Shown piece by piece: positions 8,449 through 17,717 of a stretch of DNA of 64,000 bases (positions within the stretch are counted from its first letter, which is position 1; each line of letters opens with the position of its first letter). This DNA is from Bernardetiaceae bacterium (GTDB taxonomy: Bacteria; Bacteroidota; Bacteroidia; Cytophagales; Thermoflexibacteraceae): positions 307,220 to 371,219 of the forward strand of contig JANWVT010000001.1 in NCBI GenBank assembly GCA_025056255.1, given 5' to 3'. Position numbers and translations under genes: made by a program. Below the pieces are notes generated by a model. That model searched no databases and had not been told where the DNA came from. It saw only the letters and a program-made list of their open reading frames with translations.

Positions 8449-9252
8449 TTATTGCTTATTGCTTTTCTCTGCTTCTTTGATGAATAATTCTATAGCACCT
8501 GTCATAGAGGGTGCATCCGGATGCGGCGCTTGAATATCTAATATGAGGTTATGGTCTGTGATAGCTTTGCCTGTGGTGGGTCCGAAAGCAGCAAACAGTA
8601 TGTTCCCTTGAGTAAAATCGGGAAAATTGGTTAGCAATGAGTTCACTCCCGAAGGACTGAAAAAAGCAATTAGGTCGTATTGGGTAACATCCATGTCTTT
8701 CAAGTCGCTCGGAACCGTGTGATAAATAATAGCTTCGGTAAATTTAATACCACTTTTCTCCATGAACGACGGCAGGTCGTCTTTACGAATGTCTGAGCAA
8801 GGATATAAATAGTTGTCAGTTTTATGTTTTTTTATCAGGTCAAATAAATCTGTAACCGTTCTTTTTCCTGTGAAAACCTTGCGTTTGCGAAGGGTGATGT
8901 ATTTCTGCAAGTAGTTAGCTGTTTGTTCTGAAATGCAGAAATACTTCATTTCAGGTGGCATTTCTACTTTGCTCTCGTTGCAAAGCTTAAAAAAATGGTC
9001 TATGGCGTTTTTGCTCGTAAAAATAATAGCTGTATGGTCTAAAATATTGATTTTTTGTTTTCTAAATTCTTTTAAACTTACTGGCTCTACCTGAATAAAC
9101 GGACGGAAATCTATTTGTAGGTGAAACTTAGCAGCCAGTTCAGCATACGGATTTTTTTCAGACTCCGGTTTAGGCTGTGAAATAAGAATTTTCTTGATGG
9201 GCTTGAGGCGTTCAGGATGTAACACAACAGATGAAACTTTGCCTTCTGTCAT
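8449..9252 (-). CDS. hemD: Uroporphyrinogen-III synthase family protein
   Basis: HemD closes and inverts the linear tetrapyrrole made by HemC to give uroporphyrinogen III, the precursor of haem. The 267-residue sequence shows the two-domain HemD pattern: ILISQPKPE at the first strand, IIFTSKNAIDHFF, the YPCSDIRKDDLP motif, then LIAFFSPSGVNSLL and FAAFGPTTGKAI near the end. This HemD family is very divergent in sequence, so the match rests on these strand-loop motifs. It is soluble and lacks a signal peptide. The DUF4271 gene lies 21 bases upstream and porP 34 bases downstream. hemC is far away at 37785-38720. Confidence 0.88.
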   Translation of the reverse strand: MTEGKVSSVVLHPERLKPIKKILISQPKPESEKNPYAELAAKFHLQIDFRPFIQVEPVSLKEFRKQKINILDHTAIIFTSKNAIDHFFKLCNESKVEMPPEMKYFCISEQTANYLQKYITLRKRKVFTGKRTVTDLFDLIKKHKTDNYLYPCSDIRKDDLPSFMEKSGIKFTEAIIYHTVPSDLKDMDVTQYDLIAFFSPSGVNSLLTNFPDFTQGNILFAAFGPTTGKAITDHNLILDIQAPHPDAPSMTGAIELFIKEAEKSNKQ

Positions 9253-9273
9253 AAAGAAACATTTATGAAGGAA

Positions 9274-10440
9274 TCAGAAAAATAATTTGAGTATTAACAA
9301 AAGCGGTAATACTTCAGTAGCGCAAAGATAGGCAATTAAATAAATAAATGAATGTGCAACAGAAAAGTACAGTATTATGCTGGTTGCAACTGTTATGCTA
9401 ACTAACCCACCGGGGAGTGTGTATGCTAACCAGTGCGAAGAAAAATAAGGGCGATAATAATGACTCATTTGATAAGCCACAAACACTATAAAAATGAGTA
9501 AAACAACTATCTTATGAACGTTGATGCTAATAGCAATGTGCTTTTCTGCTAACAAATCATGTTTAAACAAGTTACCCAACCAATAAATAAGGGCATACTT
9601 CACAAACAGGAACAACAATGCTCCGCTGAAAGCTTGTAGGTAACTCGCCAAAAACAATTTTTCCTCTACTGCATAAGTAGGCTCGGGCACCGATGCCGCC
9701 TGATAATAATCAGCTAAAAGCCACAAATAAGCTGCTGTTATTGCACATACAATACTACAAACAAGTAAGTCTACTAAGGTGGTCTTTTCTTGTATGGATT
9801 TGTACTTGAACAATAGTACTACTTGTTTTAAACTTTTTCCAATAGAAACGCTTTGGGCGTCCAACAGTGAGAAAGCGGCAAGCAACATACCGCATGTAAG
9901 AGCTGTAAGCAGCAATTGGCTTTTCTGCCAGTGAGAGTTGCGCCGTGCAGTTGTCTGCACACCGGGAGTAAGTCCTGTGGAAAATTTCTTTGAAAGGAGT
10001 GAATCGGAAGGGGAATACAATTTGTATTTTATCGGTTGTCGCCATCCAAGAAATACAGCAGGAGTAGTTTGGATAGCATCAGTTTGTACCAGAGTGAGCA
10101 AAAGCTTATTGCCCAACCTGCTTAAGCTATCTAAGTCCCAAACTAAGGTAGTGGGCTGCTGAATATGATGAGTCAGATTGTTGTTGATGAACAACAGTGT
10201 TTCTTTACTGATAGGAATAATTAACTGATGAGCAGGTTGCCATTCAAATGGCTGAATAATTAGATGTAAATGGTGTACGGGACTGTGAACATGCGGTAAA
10301 TAAGGCACGTATAGTTTTTCGCCATAGTCGTAGACTGCCCAGCGGTGGCGGATATCCTCATAAACAAGTGTATCGCTCTGTCCCCAACTGTTGAGAACAA
10401 TCAAGTGCATGCTAAACAGGATAACCGTAAGCCTACTCAT
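9274..10440 (-). CDS. DUF4271 membrane protein
   Basis: The 388-residue protein begins with a signal peptide (MSRLTVILFSMHLIVLNSWG-Q). About 140 residues of extracytoplasmic sequence follow, then a charged linker, then about six to seven hydrophobic helices from about residue 175 to the C-terminus. The arrangement matches DUF4271, a family found in Bacteroidota and very often located beside hemD, as here. No function is known. It sits 16 bases after the Fe-S protein gene and 21 bases before hemD, so the three probably form one operon ending in porP. Confidence 0.8.
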   Translation of the reverse strand: MSRLTVILFSMHLIVLNSWGQSDTLVYEDIRHRWAVYDYGEKLYVPYLPHVHSPVHHLHLIIQPFEWQPAHQLIIPISKETLLFINNNLTHHIQQPTTLVWDLDSLSRLGNKLLLTLVQTDAIQTTPAVFLGWRQPIKYKLYSPSDSLLSKKFSTGLTPGVQTTARRNSHWQKSQLLLTALTCGMLLAAFSLLDAQSVSIGKSLKQVVLLFKYKSIQEKTTLVDLLVCSIVCAITAAYLWLLADYYQAASVPEPTYAVEEKLFLASYLQAFSGALLFLFVKYALIYWLGNLFKHDLLAEKHIAISINVHKIVVLLIFIVFVAYQMSHYYRPYFSSHWLAYTLPGGLVSITVATSIILYFSVAHSFIYLIAYLCATEVLPLLLILKLFF

Positions 10441-10456
10441 GGTGCACTGGTTGACC

Positions 10457-11803
10457 TTATTTTATTTCCGTTGCCCAGTTGAACCGGTCAGAGGCGGAAA
10501 AAGCCCAAGGTGCCGCATTATTTTCAATATTGGCAAACATGGCGTTCCACGAAGCAGGTGTTGCCGACTCTTCCATAGCAATGTATTGCCGAATTTGCAC
10601 AATAATGTCCAAGGGATTGATGTTAATTGGGCAGGCATCCACACAAGCATTGCAAGTAGTGCAAGCCATTACTTCTTCTTTGGTGATATAGTTACCGTAG
10701 AGTGATTTTCCGTCGTCGTACTCTTTGCCAAACTGGGCAAGTAATGCCCCTTTTTCTTCTAGTCGGTCGCGCGTATCCATCATAATTTTCCGCGGGCTGA
10801 GCAGTTTTCCCGTAATATTAGCAGGGCAAACTGCTGTGCAGCGTCCGCATTCAGTACAGCTGTAGGCATCCATGAGGTTCTTCCAAGTGAGGTCTTCCAC
10901 ATCTTTGGCTCCGAATCGATTTACCTGCTGCGGAGTATCTACGCCGTTGCTTTCCTGAATGCCTAGCATCGATTTTACTTCGGCAGTAACTACTGCCATA
11001 TTTTCTATTTTACCTTTGGGTTCCAAATTGGAAAAATATGTATTGGGGAATGCCAATGCAATGTGCAAATGTTTAGAATAGGTAACATAGACGGCAAAAG
11101 ACATGATGCCTAAAATATGCAGCCACCATGCACCGCGCTCAAGAACTATCAGCGTAGAAGTATCTAACGATTTATACAGAGGAATAAACAGTGCACTTAT
11201 CATAAATGTGCCTACTTTGGGATAATGAGTAGCCACATAAGCACTGTCTGCTCGTGTTTGTAAAATGCTGTCGGTAGCATTCATGGTAAACAGGCACAGC
11301 ATGAGGAATATTTCGGCAAGCAAAATAATATTGGCATCTAAGCGTGGCCATGCCGTCATTTCACGACTCCAAAAACGCGGTACCAACTTCAAATTGCGAC
11401 GCAGTAAAAATATTACGCAAGTAATTACTACACCCAAAGCAAGCAACTCAAAAAAGTTCAACAACCAAGTGTAAGCACTGCCTAAATACGGGGCAAAAAG
11501 CCGATGTGTACCCAAAAGACCATCCAATACGATTTCCAGAACCTCTATGTTAACAATGATGAATGCTGCATAAATAACAAAGTGCATCAGCCCTACCAAT
11601 GGCTTATCGAACATTTTCTTTTGCCCAAAGGCAATCAGCAGCATGGTTTTCAACCTCTCTGAAGGGCGGTCGGTGCGATTCAGTGCCCTCCCCAGCCTGA
11701 TGTTGTTTGCAATGCGTTGTACACGCGCCCCAACAGCCAACGCCGCTGCAACCAGTGCAGCTAAAAAGATAAGTTGCTGCACAAGTGAAATAAACAGTTC
11801 CAT
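10457..11803 (-). CDS. Membrane-bound (Fe-S)-binding protein, HdrC/NarI-like
   Basis: The protein combines an N-terminal membrane part with five or six helices and a C-terminal ferredoxin-like part with two four-cysteine motifs, CTECGRCTAVCP and CTTCNACVDACP, each holding a 4Fe-4S cluster. This architecture resembles NarI/HdrC/GlpC-type electron-transfer subunits that pass electrons between quinones and a partner. The usual partner, a CCG-domain Fe-S protein encoded next to it in many Bacteroidota, is absent here. The ATG at 11803 (MELFISLVQQL) is preferred to the longer frame at 11833, because a promoter -7 box covers 11831-11838. The product is 448 residues. Confidence 0.87.
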   Translation of the reverse strand: MELFISLVQQLIFLAALVAAALAVGARVQRIANNIRLGRALNRTDRPSERLKTMLLIAFGQKKMFDKPLVGLMHFVIYAAFIIVNIEVLEIVLDGLLGTHRLFAPYLGSAYTWLLNFFELLALGVVITCVIFLLRRNLKLVPRFWSREMTAWPRLDANIILLAEIFLMLCLFTMNATDSILQTRADSAYVATHYPKVGTFMISALFIPLYKSLDTSTLIVLERGAWWLHILGIMSFAVYVTYSKHLHIALAFPNTYFSNLEPKGKIENMAVVTAEVKSMLGIQESNGVDTPQQVNRFGAKDVEDLTWKNLMDAYSCTECGRCTAVCPANITGKLLSPRKIMMDTRDRLEEKGALLAQFGKEYDDGKSLYGNYITKEEVMACTTCNACVDACPININPLDIIVQIRQYIAMEESATPASWNAMFANIENNAAPWAFSASDRFNWATEIK

Positions 11804-11830
11804 GAGTATGCGGTAATGGTTATATGTAAG

Positions 11831-11838
11831 CAAATTTA
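11831..11838 (-). promoter_or_regulatory. Promoter -7 box for the Fe-S protein/hemD/porP operon
   Basis: TAAATTTG on the minus strand matches TAnnTTTG exactly and predicts transcription starting near 11824, about 20 bases before the ATG at 11803. No clear -33 TTTG is seen at the normal distance. Confidence 0.55.
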
Positions 11839-12208
11839 GTTCAATTTTTTGTCACATGATTAATGTCGATTTACCGCATCCAACGTGATTTTAATGCGAA
11901 TGATTTAGAACGAGCCTGATAGTCAGCCAATCATAGGTAAAAAACGCAAGAAGCGAGGATTAGCCATTTTATCTTGCACTTTTTAAAGAACTCGCTTTTC
12001 GCCATGTCAACAGCAAGCACTACCAATAAAAACTGTGCTGTGTATTTTTTATGCGATAAGAGTATTGATTGGCGATACACAAACAACAGCAGCGTGCAAC
12101 GGCAACATGCAACGGCAGCATGAAAATTGAATTTTTCAAATACTGCATCACACAGCTCGCGTATTAAAACATCCGCCTATTTGCACCAAGTAACATTCAT
12201 TTGAACAA
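11839..12208. other. Gene-free divergent intergenic region
   Basis: This 370-base stretch separates two divergent genes. I see no convincing gene, tRNA or transposon remnant. It contains a 14-base direct repeat in tandem near 12092-12120 (two copies of about TGCAACGGCARC) and a weak inverted pair TGTGTAT/ATACACA near 12040-12085. Either could be a regulator site, but nothing in the sequence proves it. Confidence 0.4.
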
Positions 12209-12216
12209 TAGCTTTG
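12209..12216 (+). promoter_or_regulatory. Promoter -7 box for the VWA membrane protein
   Basis: TAGCTTTG matches the TAnnTTTG consensus. It lies 62 bases before the ATG at 12279. The nearest suitable TTTG (12180-12183) is 25 bases upstream, longer than usual. Confidence 0.4.
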
Positions 12217-12278
12217 TTTTTTGCCGACAGAATCAGACTTTTAAGGATAGTTTTCAGTAAATTATTCAACAAACCGGT

Positions 12279-14372
12279 ATGAACCAACTCATTACCGCCT
12301 ACTCGCCATGGCTGATTGTGCTTTGCATAGGTGTAGGATTTTTGTATGCATGGCTACTGTACACAAAAGATGCGCCATGGAGTAAAACTAGTAATCAAAT
12401 ACTGGCTTTGTTGCGCTTTCTACTTGTTAGTCTACTAGCATTTTTACTGCTTGAACCTATGGTTCGGCAAATTGACAACAAGTACGAAAAGCCTGTGGCT
12501 GTGGTAGCAGTTGACAACTCCGAATCAATGGCTTTGGTTAATGCACCAGAAAAGTTGCAGCAGGCTTTGCAAACCATGCATCGCATTGCTAAGCAACTGG
12601 AAAATCGGGGTTTCGAGGTACAAATGCGCACTCTTGCTACCCACGACCAACCTTTGAACAGCTTTGATTCGGTTCAGTTCAACTTGCCGGTTACCAATTT
12701 ACACCGTTTGTTTGCCTCTATTCAAAACAGCTTCGAAAACCGCAATCTCGGTGCGGTAGTGTTGCTCTCCGACGGTATCTACAACCAAGGCAGTTCGCCG
12801 CTGTATCAGCCTTTTAAGGCAGCTATTTATACCCTTGGCATAGGCGATACGCTCCCGCGCAACGATGTTAGCATTCGCGCCGTTTACCACAATAAAATTG
12901 CTTACTTGGGCAATCAGTTTCCAATAGTAGCAGAAATTGCCCATACCGGATTTGAAGGAAAAGAAGTGTTAGTGAGCCTTGGACAGGGCGAACAGGTGTT
13001 AACAAGTAAAAAATTAGCCCTTGGCAAAGAAGGCACACTACAGCAAGTACAATTTTTGGTTACTGCCAACCAAAAAGGCGTACAACGCTATGAATTACGT
13101 ATCAATCCCTTAGAAGGCGAATTTACTATTCAAAATAATGTGCGGCAAGCATACATCGATATATTAGACGGACAAGAGAAAATCTTGATCATTGCCGCTT
13201 CGCCTCACCCTGATATTAAAGCACTGCGAACTGCATTAGAAAAGAATGCAAACTATCAAATTAGTCTATTTATCCCCAATGTAATGCCCAATGAAGCGCT
13301 AAAACGCAATGAAAAATATGACCTCATTATATTCCACCAGTTACCAAATGCCAATGCTTATGCCAACAATTTGGTAAAAGAGTTATTGGCTACTAAAGCA
13401 CCCGCATGGTTTATTGTGGGCACACAAACTTATTTACCCTCTTTTAATGCGCTGAATATAGGGGTAAATATTGCTGCTTCGGGCTACCAAATCGACCGCG
13501 TAACAGCAGCTGTAAACCCACAGTTCGACAAGTTTTTGCTCAGCGACGAAAATAAATCTGCTATTGCCAAATATCCGCCCGTTGTAGTACCATTTGGCAA
13601 CTTCAAACTCTCGCAAGGTGCCCTTCCTGTACTGATGCAGCGAGTTGGTAGCCTACAAACCGACAAGCCCTTGTTAGTGTTTGCCGAACAAGATGGGCAA
13701 AAAATAGGCATTCTGCTTGGTGAAGGCATCTGGCAGTGGCGTTTACAAGAATTTGCTCGTAGTGGCGAACAAGCTACTTTCGATGAAATGATAGGCAAAA
13801 TGGTACAATACCTCACCGTTCGCCAAGATAAGCGCAAATTCAGAGTCAATACTGTAGCTACTGAATACTTTGCCGGTGAGGCAGTAGAGTTTGAAACCGA
13901 GATTTACAACGATATATACGAAAAAATATACGGGCAAACTGTTCAATTAGAAATCATATCTGAGAAAGGCACCAAAAGCACATTTAGCTATGTCAATAGC
14001 AGCGAAGGGTTCCGATACAAAATATCTGGCTTGCCACAAGGTATTTATAGTTTCCGGGCAAGCACTGTACTAAATGGTAAAACCGAAATTTCCGAAGGTA
14101 AATTTGCTGTAAAACAAATACAAGCAGAAGCCCTTAACACGCGTGCCGACTTTAACCTCCTACGCCAGCTCGCTCGCCAAACTGGCGGTGCATTTTATCC
14201 GTTCGAAGCAGCAGCACAATTGATGGAACAGCTAAACACACTGCAAGCTACTGCTGTTATTTACACCAGTGAAGAAAATAAAGAGTTACTGTTTTTAAAA
14301 TGGTTGTGCTTTCTATTACTAAGCTTGGCAGCAATTGAGTGGTTTGTGCGTAAGTGGAAAGGCGGCTATTAA
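12279..14372 (+). CDS. VWA-domain-like membrane protein
   Basis: The 697-residue protein starts with two transmembrane helices (about 10-30 and 40-62), followed by a von Willebrand factor A-like domain. The metal-site motif DNSESM is present near residue 86 and AVVLLSDGIYNQG gives the later aspartate. Beta-rich extracytoplasmic domains follow. A last transmembrane helix (about 675-690) ends in a basic tail. This layout resembles BatA/aerotolerance-type or glutamine-amidotransferase-like membrane proteins of Bacteroidota, but it lacks a neighbouring AAA (MoxR) ATPase here. The role is likely scaffolding of envelope protein contacts; this is inferred from the domain only. It seems to stand alone with its own promoter and ends 21 bases from a convergent gene. 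Confidence 0.78.
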   Translation: MNQLITAYSPWLIVLCIGVGFLYAWLLYTKDAPWSKTSNQILALLRFLLVSLLAFLLLEPMVRQIDNKYEKPVAVVAVDNSESMALVNAPEKLQQALQTMHRIAKQLENRGFEVQMRTLATHDQPLNSFDSVQFNLPVTNLHRLFASIQNSFENRNLGAVVLLSDGIYNQGSSPLYQPFKAAIYTLGIGDTLPRNDVSIRAVYHNKIAYLGNQFPIVAEIAHTGFEGKEVLVSLGQGEQVLTSKKLALGKEGTLQQVQFLVTANQKGVQRYELRINPLEGEFTIQNNVRQAYIDILDGQEKILIIAASPHPDIKALRTALEKNANYQISLFIPNVMPNEALKRNEKYDLIIFHQLPNANAYANNLVKELLATKAPAWFIVGTQTYLPSFNALNIGVNIAASGYQIDRVTAAVNPQFDKFLLSDENKSAIAKYPPVVVPFGNFKLSQGALPVLMQRVGSLQTDKPLLVFAEQDGQKIGILLGEGIWQWRLQEFARSGEQATFDEMIGKMVQYLTVRQDKRKFRVNTVATEYFAGEAVEFETEIYNDIYEKIYGQTVQLEIISEKGTKSTFSYVNSSEGFRYKISGLPQGIYSFRASTVLNGKTEISEGKFAVKQIQAEALNTRADFNLLRQLARQTGGAFYPFEAAAQLMEQLNTLQATAVIYTSEENKELLFLKWLCFLLLSLAAIEWFVRKWKGGY

Positions 14373-14393
14373 ACCTTTCTACCAAGAAACTTA

Positions 14394-14798
14394 CTACAAA
14401 AAAGCATTGATCATACGATACAAGTAAGCCAGTGAGTGTAGCGCTATGAGAAAAAGTAAAACTGCCTGCTTTTGTTTGGCAAAGATTAGCTTTTTAACTG
14501 CATCCATCAAATGAGGGATATCATGCCCTTCTGTAGTTGCCAACAAAGCAAAAGAACGTGCCACTCGCCAAAGGGTAATACCTATAAAAGCATAAAGAAC
14601 AGCTGAAATGCTTTCAAACCCAAACTCCATCCAGTCAATAGAAATGTTTAACTGGTTCACCGAATAAGCTTTGGTAAACGCTAACGATTCTTCTACTATT
14701 GCCATGCTAATGAATGCAATACCTGTAATGCGCAGCATACGCGCTAACCGCGCCATTTGCATCTCTTGTTCGGGTGTAAATTCATAGTTACTTGCCAT
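14394..14798 (-). CDS. Small membrane protein of unknown function
   Basis: I do not recognise this 134-residue protein. Three hydrophobic helices can be seen (about 23-42, 62-80 and 113-131). The N-terminus is charged and resembles a short cytoplasmic helix, and the loop between helices 2 and 3 contains GHDIPHLMDAVKKL. It faces the end of the VWA protein gene and is followed upstream by about 240 bases before fabD, which points the other way. It could be a stand-alone gene. No family or function is claimed. Confidence 0.65.
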   Translation of the reverse strand: MASNYEFTPEQEMQMARLARMLRITGIAFISMAIVEESLAFTKAYSVNQLNISIDWMEFGFESISAVLYAFIGITLWRVARSFALLATTEGHDIPHLMDAVKKLIFAKQKQAVLLFLIALHSLAYLYRMINAFL

Positions 14799-15040
14799 GA
14801 TGCTATTAGGATTAAGTTATTCAAAATTAAAAAATAATTGGATTTTATTGCTGATCACAAAGTCATGTTGGGTTTTTTATACAATTCGGTGAATTTTGTA
14901 CACCTAATACGTCGCATTTCATATGCGAGTAGATTGGGTTTGCCAGTTCAAGCTTTTTGCTTCGATGCAAGTAGGTCGATACCTATTTTCATTTCTTGCA
15001 ACTTTTGAACCATTTTAATATCACATTCATGTACAAAGTT

Positions 15041-15922
15041 ATGAAAGCATACATTTTTCCCGGACAAGGTGCCCAGTTTCCCGGGATGGGTAAAGAATTA
15101 TACGAGCAGCACGAGCCTGCTCGCCAATTGTTTGAAAAAGCAAACGAGTTGCTTGGCTTCTGCCTGTCCGATGTCATGTTTAACGGTACAGAAGAGGATT
15201 TGAAACAAACGCAGGTTACACAGCCTGCTATTTTTGTACATTCGGTAGCTGTGGCACAGACCATTCCTTCTTTTAAGCCCGATATGGTAGCTGGTCATTC
15301 CTTAGGTGAATTTTCTGCCTTAGTGGCTGCCGGTGCCATGAGCTTTGAAGATGGGCTACTGTTAGTGGCGCGGCGAGCGCAAGCTATGCAATATGCTTGT
15401 GAAATCAATCCTTCTACAATGGCAGCAGTATTAGGTTTAGACGACGAACAAGTAGAAGCCATTTGTGCCCAAATAACTGCACAAGGAGAAACCGTTGTAG
15501 CAGCTAATTACAACTGCCCCGGTCAGTTAGTTATTTCGGGCTCTTTCAAAGGCGTGGAGCAAGCCAGCGAGGCGCTAAAAGCGGCAGGTGCTAAGCGCGT
15601 ATTGCCTTTGCAAGTAGGAGGTGCTTTTCACTCGCCACTAATGGAACCTGCTCGCGCTGAGTTAGCTGCTGCAATTGAAAAAACACATCTGGTAGCCCCT
15701 GTTTGCCCTATCTATCAAAACGTAGATGCCAAGCCTTATACCGACCCCGATGCCATTAAAGCTAATCTGATTGCACAACTAACTGCTCCGGTGCGTTGGA
15801 CGCAAAGCGTACAAAACATGATCGCACACGGCGCAACAACATTTATTGAATGCGGACCGGGAAAAGTTTTACAAGGACTTGTCAAAAAAATCAACAAAGA
15901 TATAACAGCAACTTCCTGTTAA
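15041..15922 (+). CDS. fabD: Malonyl-CoA:acyl-carrier-protein transacylase FabD
   Basis: FabD loads malonyl groups from CoA onto acyl carrier protein, feeding fatty-acid chain extension in the cytoplasm. The motifs are complete: [12 protein letters not shown] at the N-terminus, GHSLGE with the catalytic serine near residue 88, the RRAQAM arginine that binds the malonyl carboxylate, and GGAFHSPLM with the catalytic histidine. The ATG at 15041 ([10 protein letters not shown]) gives 293 residues, the usual size; the longer frame from 14996 adds 15 residues that do not fit the family. The stop overlaps the stop of convergent pyrD in the 4-base palindrome TTAA. Confidence 0.95.
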   Translation: MKAYIFPGQGAQFPGMGKELYEQHEPARQLFEKANELLGFCLSDVMFNGTEEDLKQTQVTQPAIFVHSVAVAQTIPSFKPDMVAGHSLGEFSALVAAGAMSFEDGLLLVARRAQAMQYACEINPSTMAAVLGLDDEQVEAICAQITAQGETVVAANYNCPGQLVISGSFKGVEQASEALKAAGAKRVLPLQVGGAFHSPLMEPARAELAAAIEKTHLVAPVCPIYQNVDAKPYTDPDAIKANLIAQLTAPVRWTQSVQNMIAHGATTFIECGPGKVLQGLVKKINKDITATSC

Positions 15923-16959
15923 GCGCAAGAGGCACTCAATCCTCGGCAGATTCGCTTCACTGTTGCCGGACCTCCATACACAAAACCGGTATAAATCTGT
16001 ACTAAATCGGCACCAGCAGCGAGTTTTTCTCGGGCATCCTCGGCATTGAAAATGCCACCTACACCAATAATTGTGAACTGCTTATTGCTTTTTGTGGCTA
16101 TGTAACGAATCACTTCTGTTGAGCGGCAACGTACTGGTTTGCCGCTTACTCCACCATTGCCTATACTTGCCAGTTGCTCCGAAGGTGTGCGTAGTCCCTC
16201 GCGGCTAACTGTGGTATTAGTGGCGATCACCCCTGCCAATTTTGTTTGCAGCACAATATCAATAATATCGTCCAACTGCTGAACGCTTAGGTCGGGTGCA
16301 ATTTTAAGCAGGATGGGTTTTGGCTTTGCCTTTTGAAGGTTTTGCGCTTGTAAAGCTTGTAGCAAGGCGGTTAGTGGCTCTTTTTCTTGCAATTGCCGCA
16401 ATCCGGGCGTGTTAGGGGAGCTAACATTAACCACAAAATAATCTACGTATTCATAAAGCGCCTCAAAACACGTTAAGTAGTCGCAAATTGCCTCTTCATT
16501 GGGCGTATCTTTGTTTTTGCCGATATTGCCGCCTATAATCAGACCGGCAGGACGCTTTTGGAGGCGTTGGGTTGCAGCAGTTACGCCCTCGTTGTTGAAA
16601 CCCATCCGATTAATCAGTGCTTCATCTTGCGGCAAGCGAAACAAGCGGGGCTTGGGATTGCCTTGCTGCGGACGCGGTGTAAGAGTGCCAATTTCAATAA
16701 ATCCGAATCCAAAACATGCTAATTCTTCAATTAAGCGAGCATCTTTGTCAAATCCGGCTGCCAAGCCAATTGGATTAGTAAAGGTTAAACCCATCACCTG
16801 TTTTTGCAAATGCTTATCTTGTGGAGCAAGCCATGCACGAGTAATTGTTTTAGCAAAAGGCAGCGACAAGAAAAATTTGATGATGCCAAAAGTAAAATGA
16901 TGCGCCTTCTCGGCATCCATCTGAAATAGCAACGGGCGGATAATCAGGCGGTAAAGCAA
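15919..16959 (-). CDS. pyrD: Dihydroorotate dehydrogenase (quinone), class 2
   Basis: PyrD oxidises dihydroorotate to orotate in pyrimidine synthesis and passes the electrons to quinones at the membrane. The 346-residue product has the class 2 N-terminal hydrophobic helix region ([21 protein letters not shown]) and FMN-binding motifs [30 protein letters not shown] with the catalytic serine, [10 protein letters not shown] and IGVGGI. The start is a TTG at 16959. A TAATTTTG promoter box at 16982-16989 gives a leader of about 16 bases, which supports this non-ATG start. Other in-frame starts would remove the conserved N-terminus. Confidence 0.94.
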   Translation of the reverse strand: MLYRLIIRPLLFQMDAEKAHHFTFGIIKFFLSLPFAKTITRAWLAPQDKHLQKQVMGLTFTNPIGLAAGFDKDARLIEELACFGFGFIEIGTLTPRPQQGNPKPRLFRLPQDEALINRMGFNNEGVTAATQRLQKRPAGLIIGGNIGKNKDTPNEEAICDYLTCFEALYEYVDYFVVNVSSPNTPGLRQLQEKEPLTALLQALQAQNLQKAKPKPILLKIAPDLSVQQLDDIIDIVLQTKLAGVIATNTTVSREGLRTPSEQLASIGNGGVSGKPVRCRSTEVIRYIATKSNKQFTIIGVGGIFNAEDAREKLAAGADLVQIYTGFVYGGPATVKRICRGLSASCA

Positions 16960-16981
16960 AGCAAAATACTTTTTTGTTGGT

Positions 16982-16989
16982 CAAAATTA
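16982..16989 (-). promoter_or_regulatory. Promoter -7 box for pyrD
   Basis: TAATTTTG on the minus strand is an exact TAnnTTTG match, 23 bases before the TTG start of pyrD. It also argues for that start. No -33 box is seen at standard spacing. Confidence 0.5.
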
Positions 16990-17060
16990 CTGCAAAACAA
17001 AGCATTTCGGCACGATTTTATTACTTTCGGGCTTCCGAATACACTAACAGTATAGAAAAT

Positions 17061-17714
17061 ATGCAAAAGTATTTGTGGATATTGCTCATTGGCATGGTAA
17101 CGCTCGGTGGAGCAACCTCGTGTAAAAACAAACAGAAAATTGCCGAACAACAAGCACGCGAAGCCAAAGCAAGGCAAGCAGCACAGGCTAAGTCGGAGTT
17201 GCAAGCGCTGCTGAACGACAGCGGAAAATCTATTGAAGAACGCGAACAAGCGCTAAACCGCATCAAAGCACAAAATATAGACGACCCTGAGGTGCAAGCC
17301 CTTATTCGCCAATTGGAAGCAAAAATAGCCGCCGAAAAAGCAGCCCGACAAGAAGAAGCGCGAAGAAGAGCTGAAGAAGAGCAACGTCAACGCGAAGAAG
17401 AGGCACGCAGAAAAGCTGAGGTTGCCAAAGCGCTTACCATTCAAGATTATTTTCGCGACATTGTAGGCTCAGGCAACACGGCTACAGCTAACAACCGCAT
17501 TCAAGAAGCCTTACAATTGTTTGCTTCGCCTGATACACCAGTACTTATTGTTATTGGCGTTTTTAATGGCGAAAAAGATTACGACCGCCCTACTACCATT
17601 AGCAAGTACTTAAACTATTTGAAAGACCAGAAAAAAGCTCCGCATCGCATTGTTAACATCAAACGCAACGCGGCAGGGAAGATTGAGGAGTTGGAATTAG
17701 AATTACAAAAGTAA
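17061..17714 (+). CDS. Coiled-coil lipoprotein of unknown function
   Basis: From the ATG at 17061 the product has 217 residues. It starts with a lipoprotein signal (MQKYLWILLIGMVTLGGATSC), so it should be anchored to a membrane from the periplasm. A long, highly charged coiled coil follows (about 25-130), rich in Glu, Ala, Arg and Gln, with repeats such as EEARRKAE. The C-terminal 80 residues form a small compact domain (TIQDYFRDIV... to KNI/ELELELQK) that I have seen as a separate unit in other Bacteroidota proteins but cannot name. It converges on the gene of the large outer-membrane protein, leaving only 3 bases between the two stops. Confidence 0.75.
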   Translation: MQKYLWILLIGMVTLGGATSCKNKQKIAEQQAREAKARQAAQAKSELQALLNDSGKSIEEREQALNRIKAQNIDDPEVQALIRQLEAKIAAEKAARQEEARRRAEEEQRQREEEARRKAEVAKALTIQDYFRDIVGSGNTATANNRIQEALQLFASPDTPVLIVIGVFNGEKDYDRPTTISKYLNYLKDQKKAPHRIVNIKRNAAGKIEELELELQK

Positions 17715-17717
17715 TAT

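Noticed and set aside
12092..12120. Two short tandem repeats, considered as CRISPR or iteron
   Set aside because: Only two copies of about 14 bases without spacers; too few for either.
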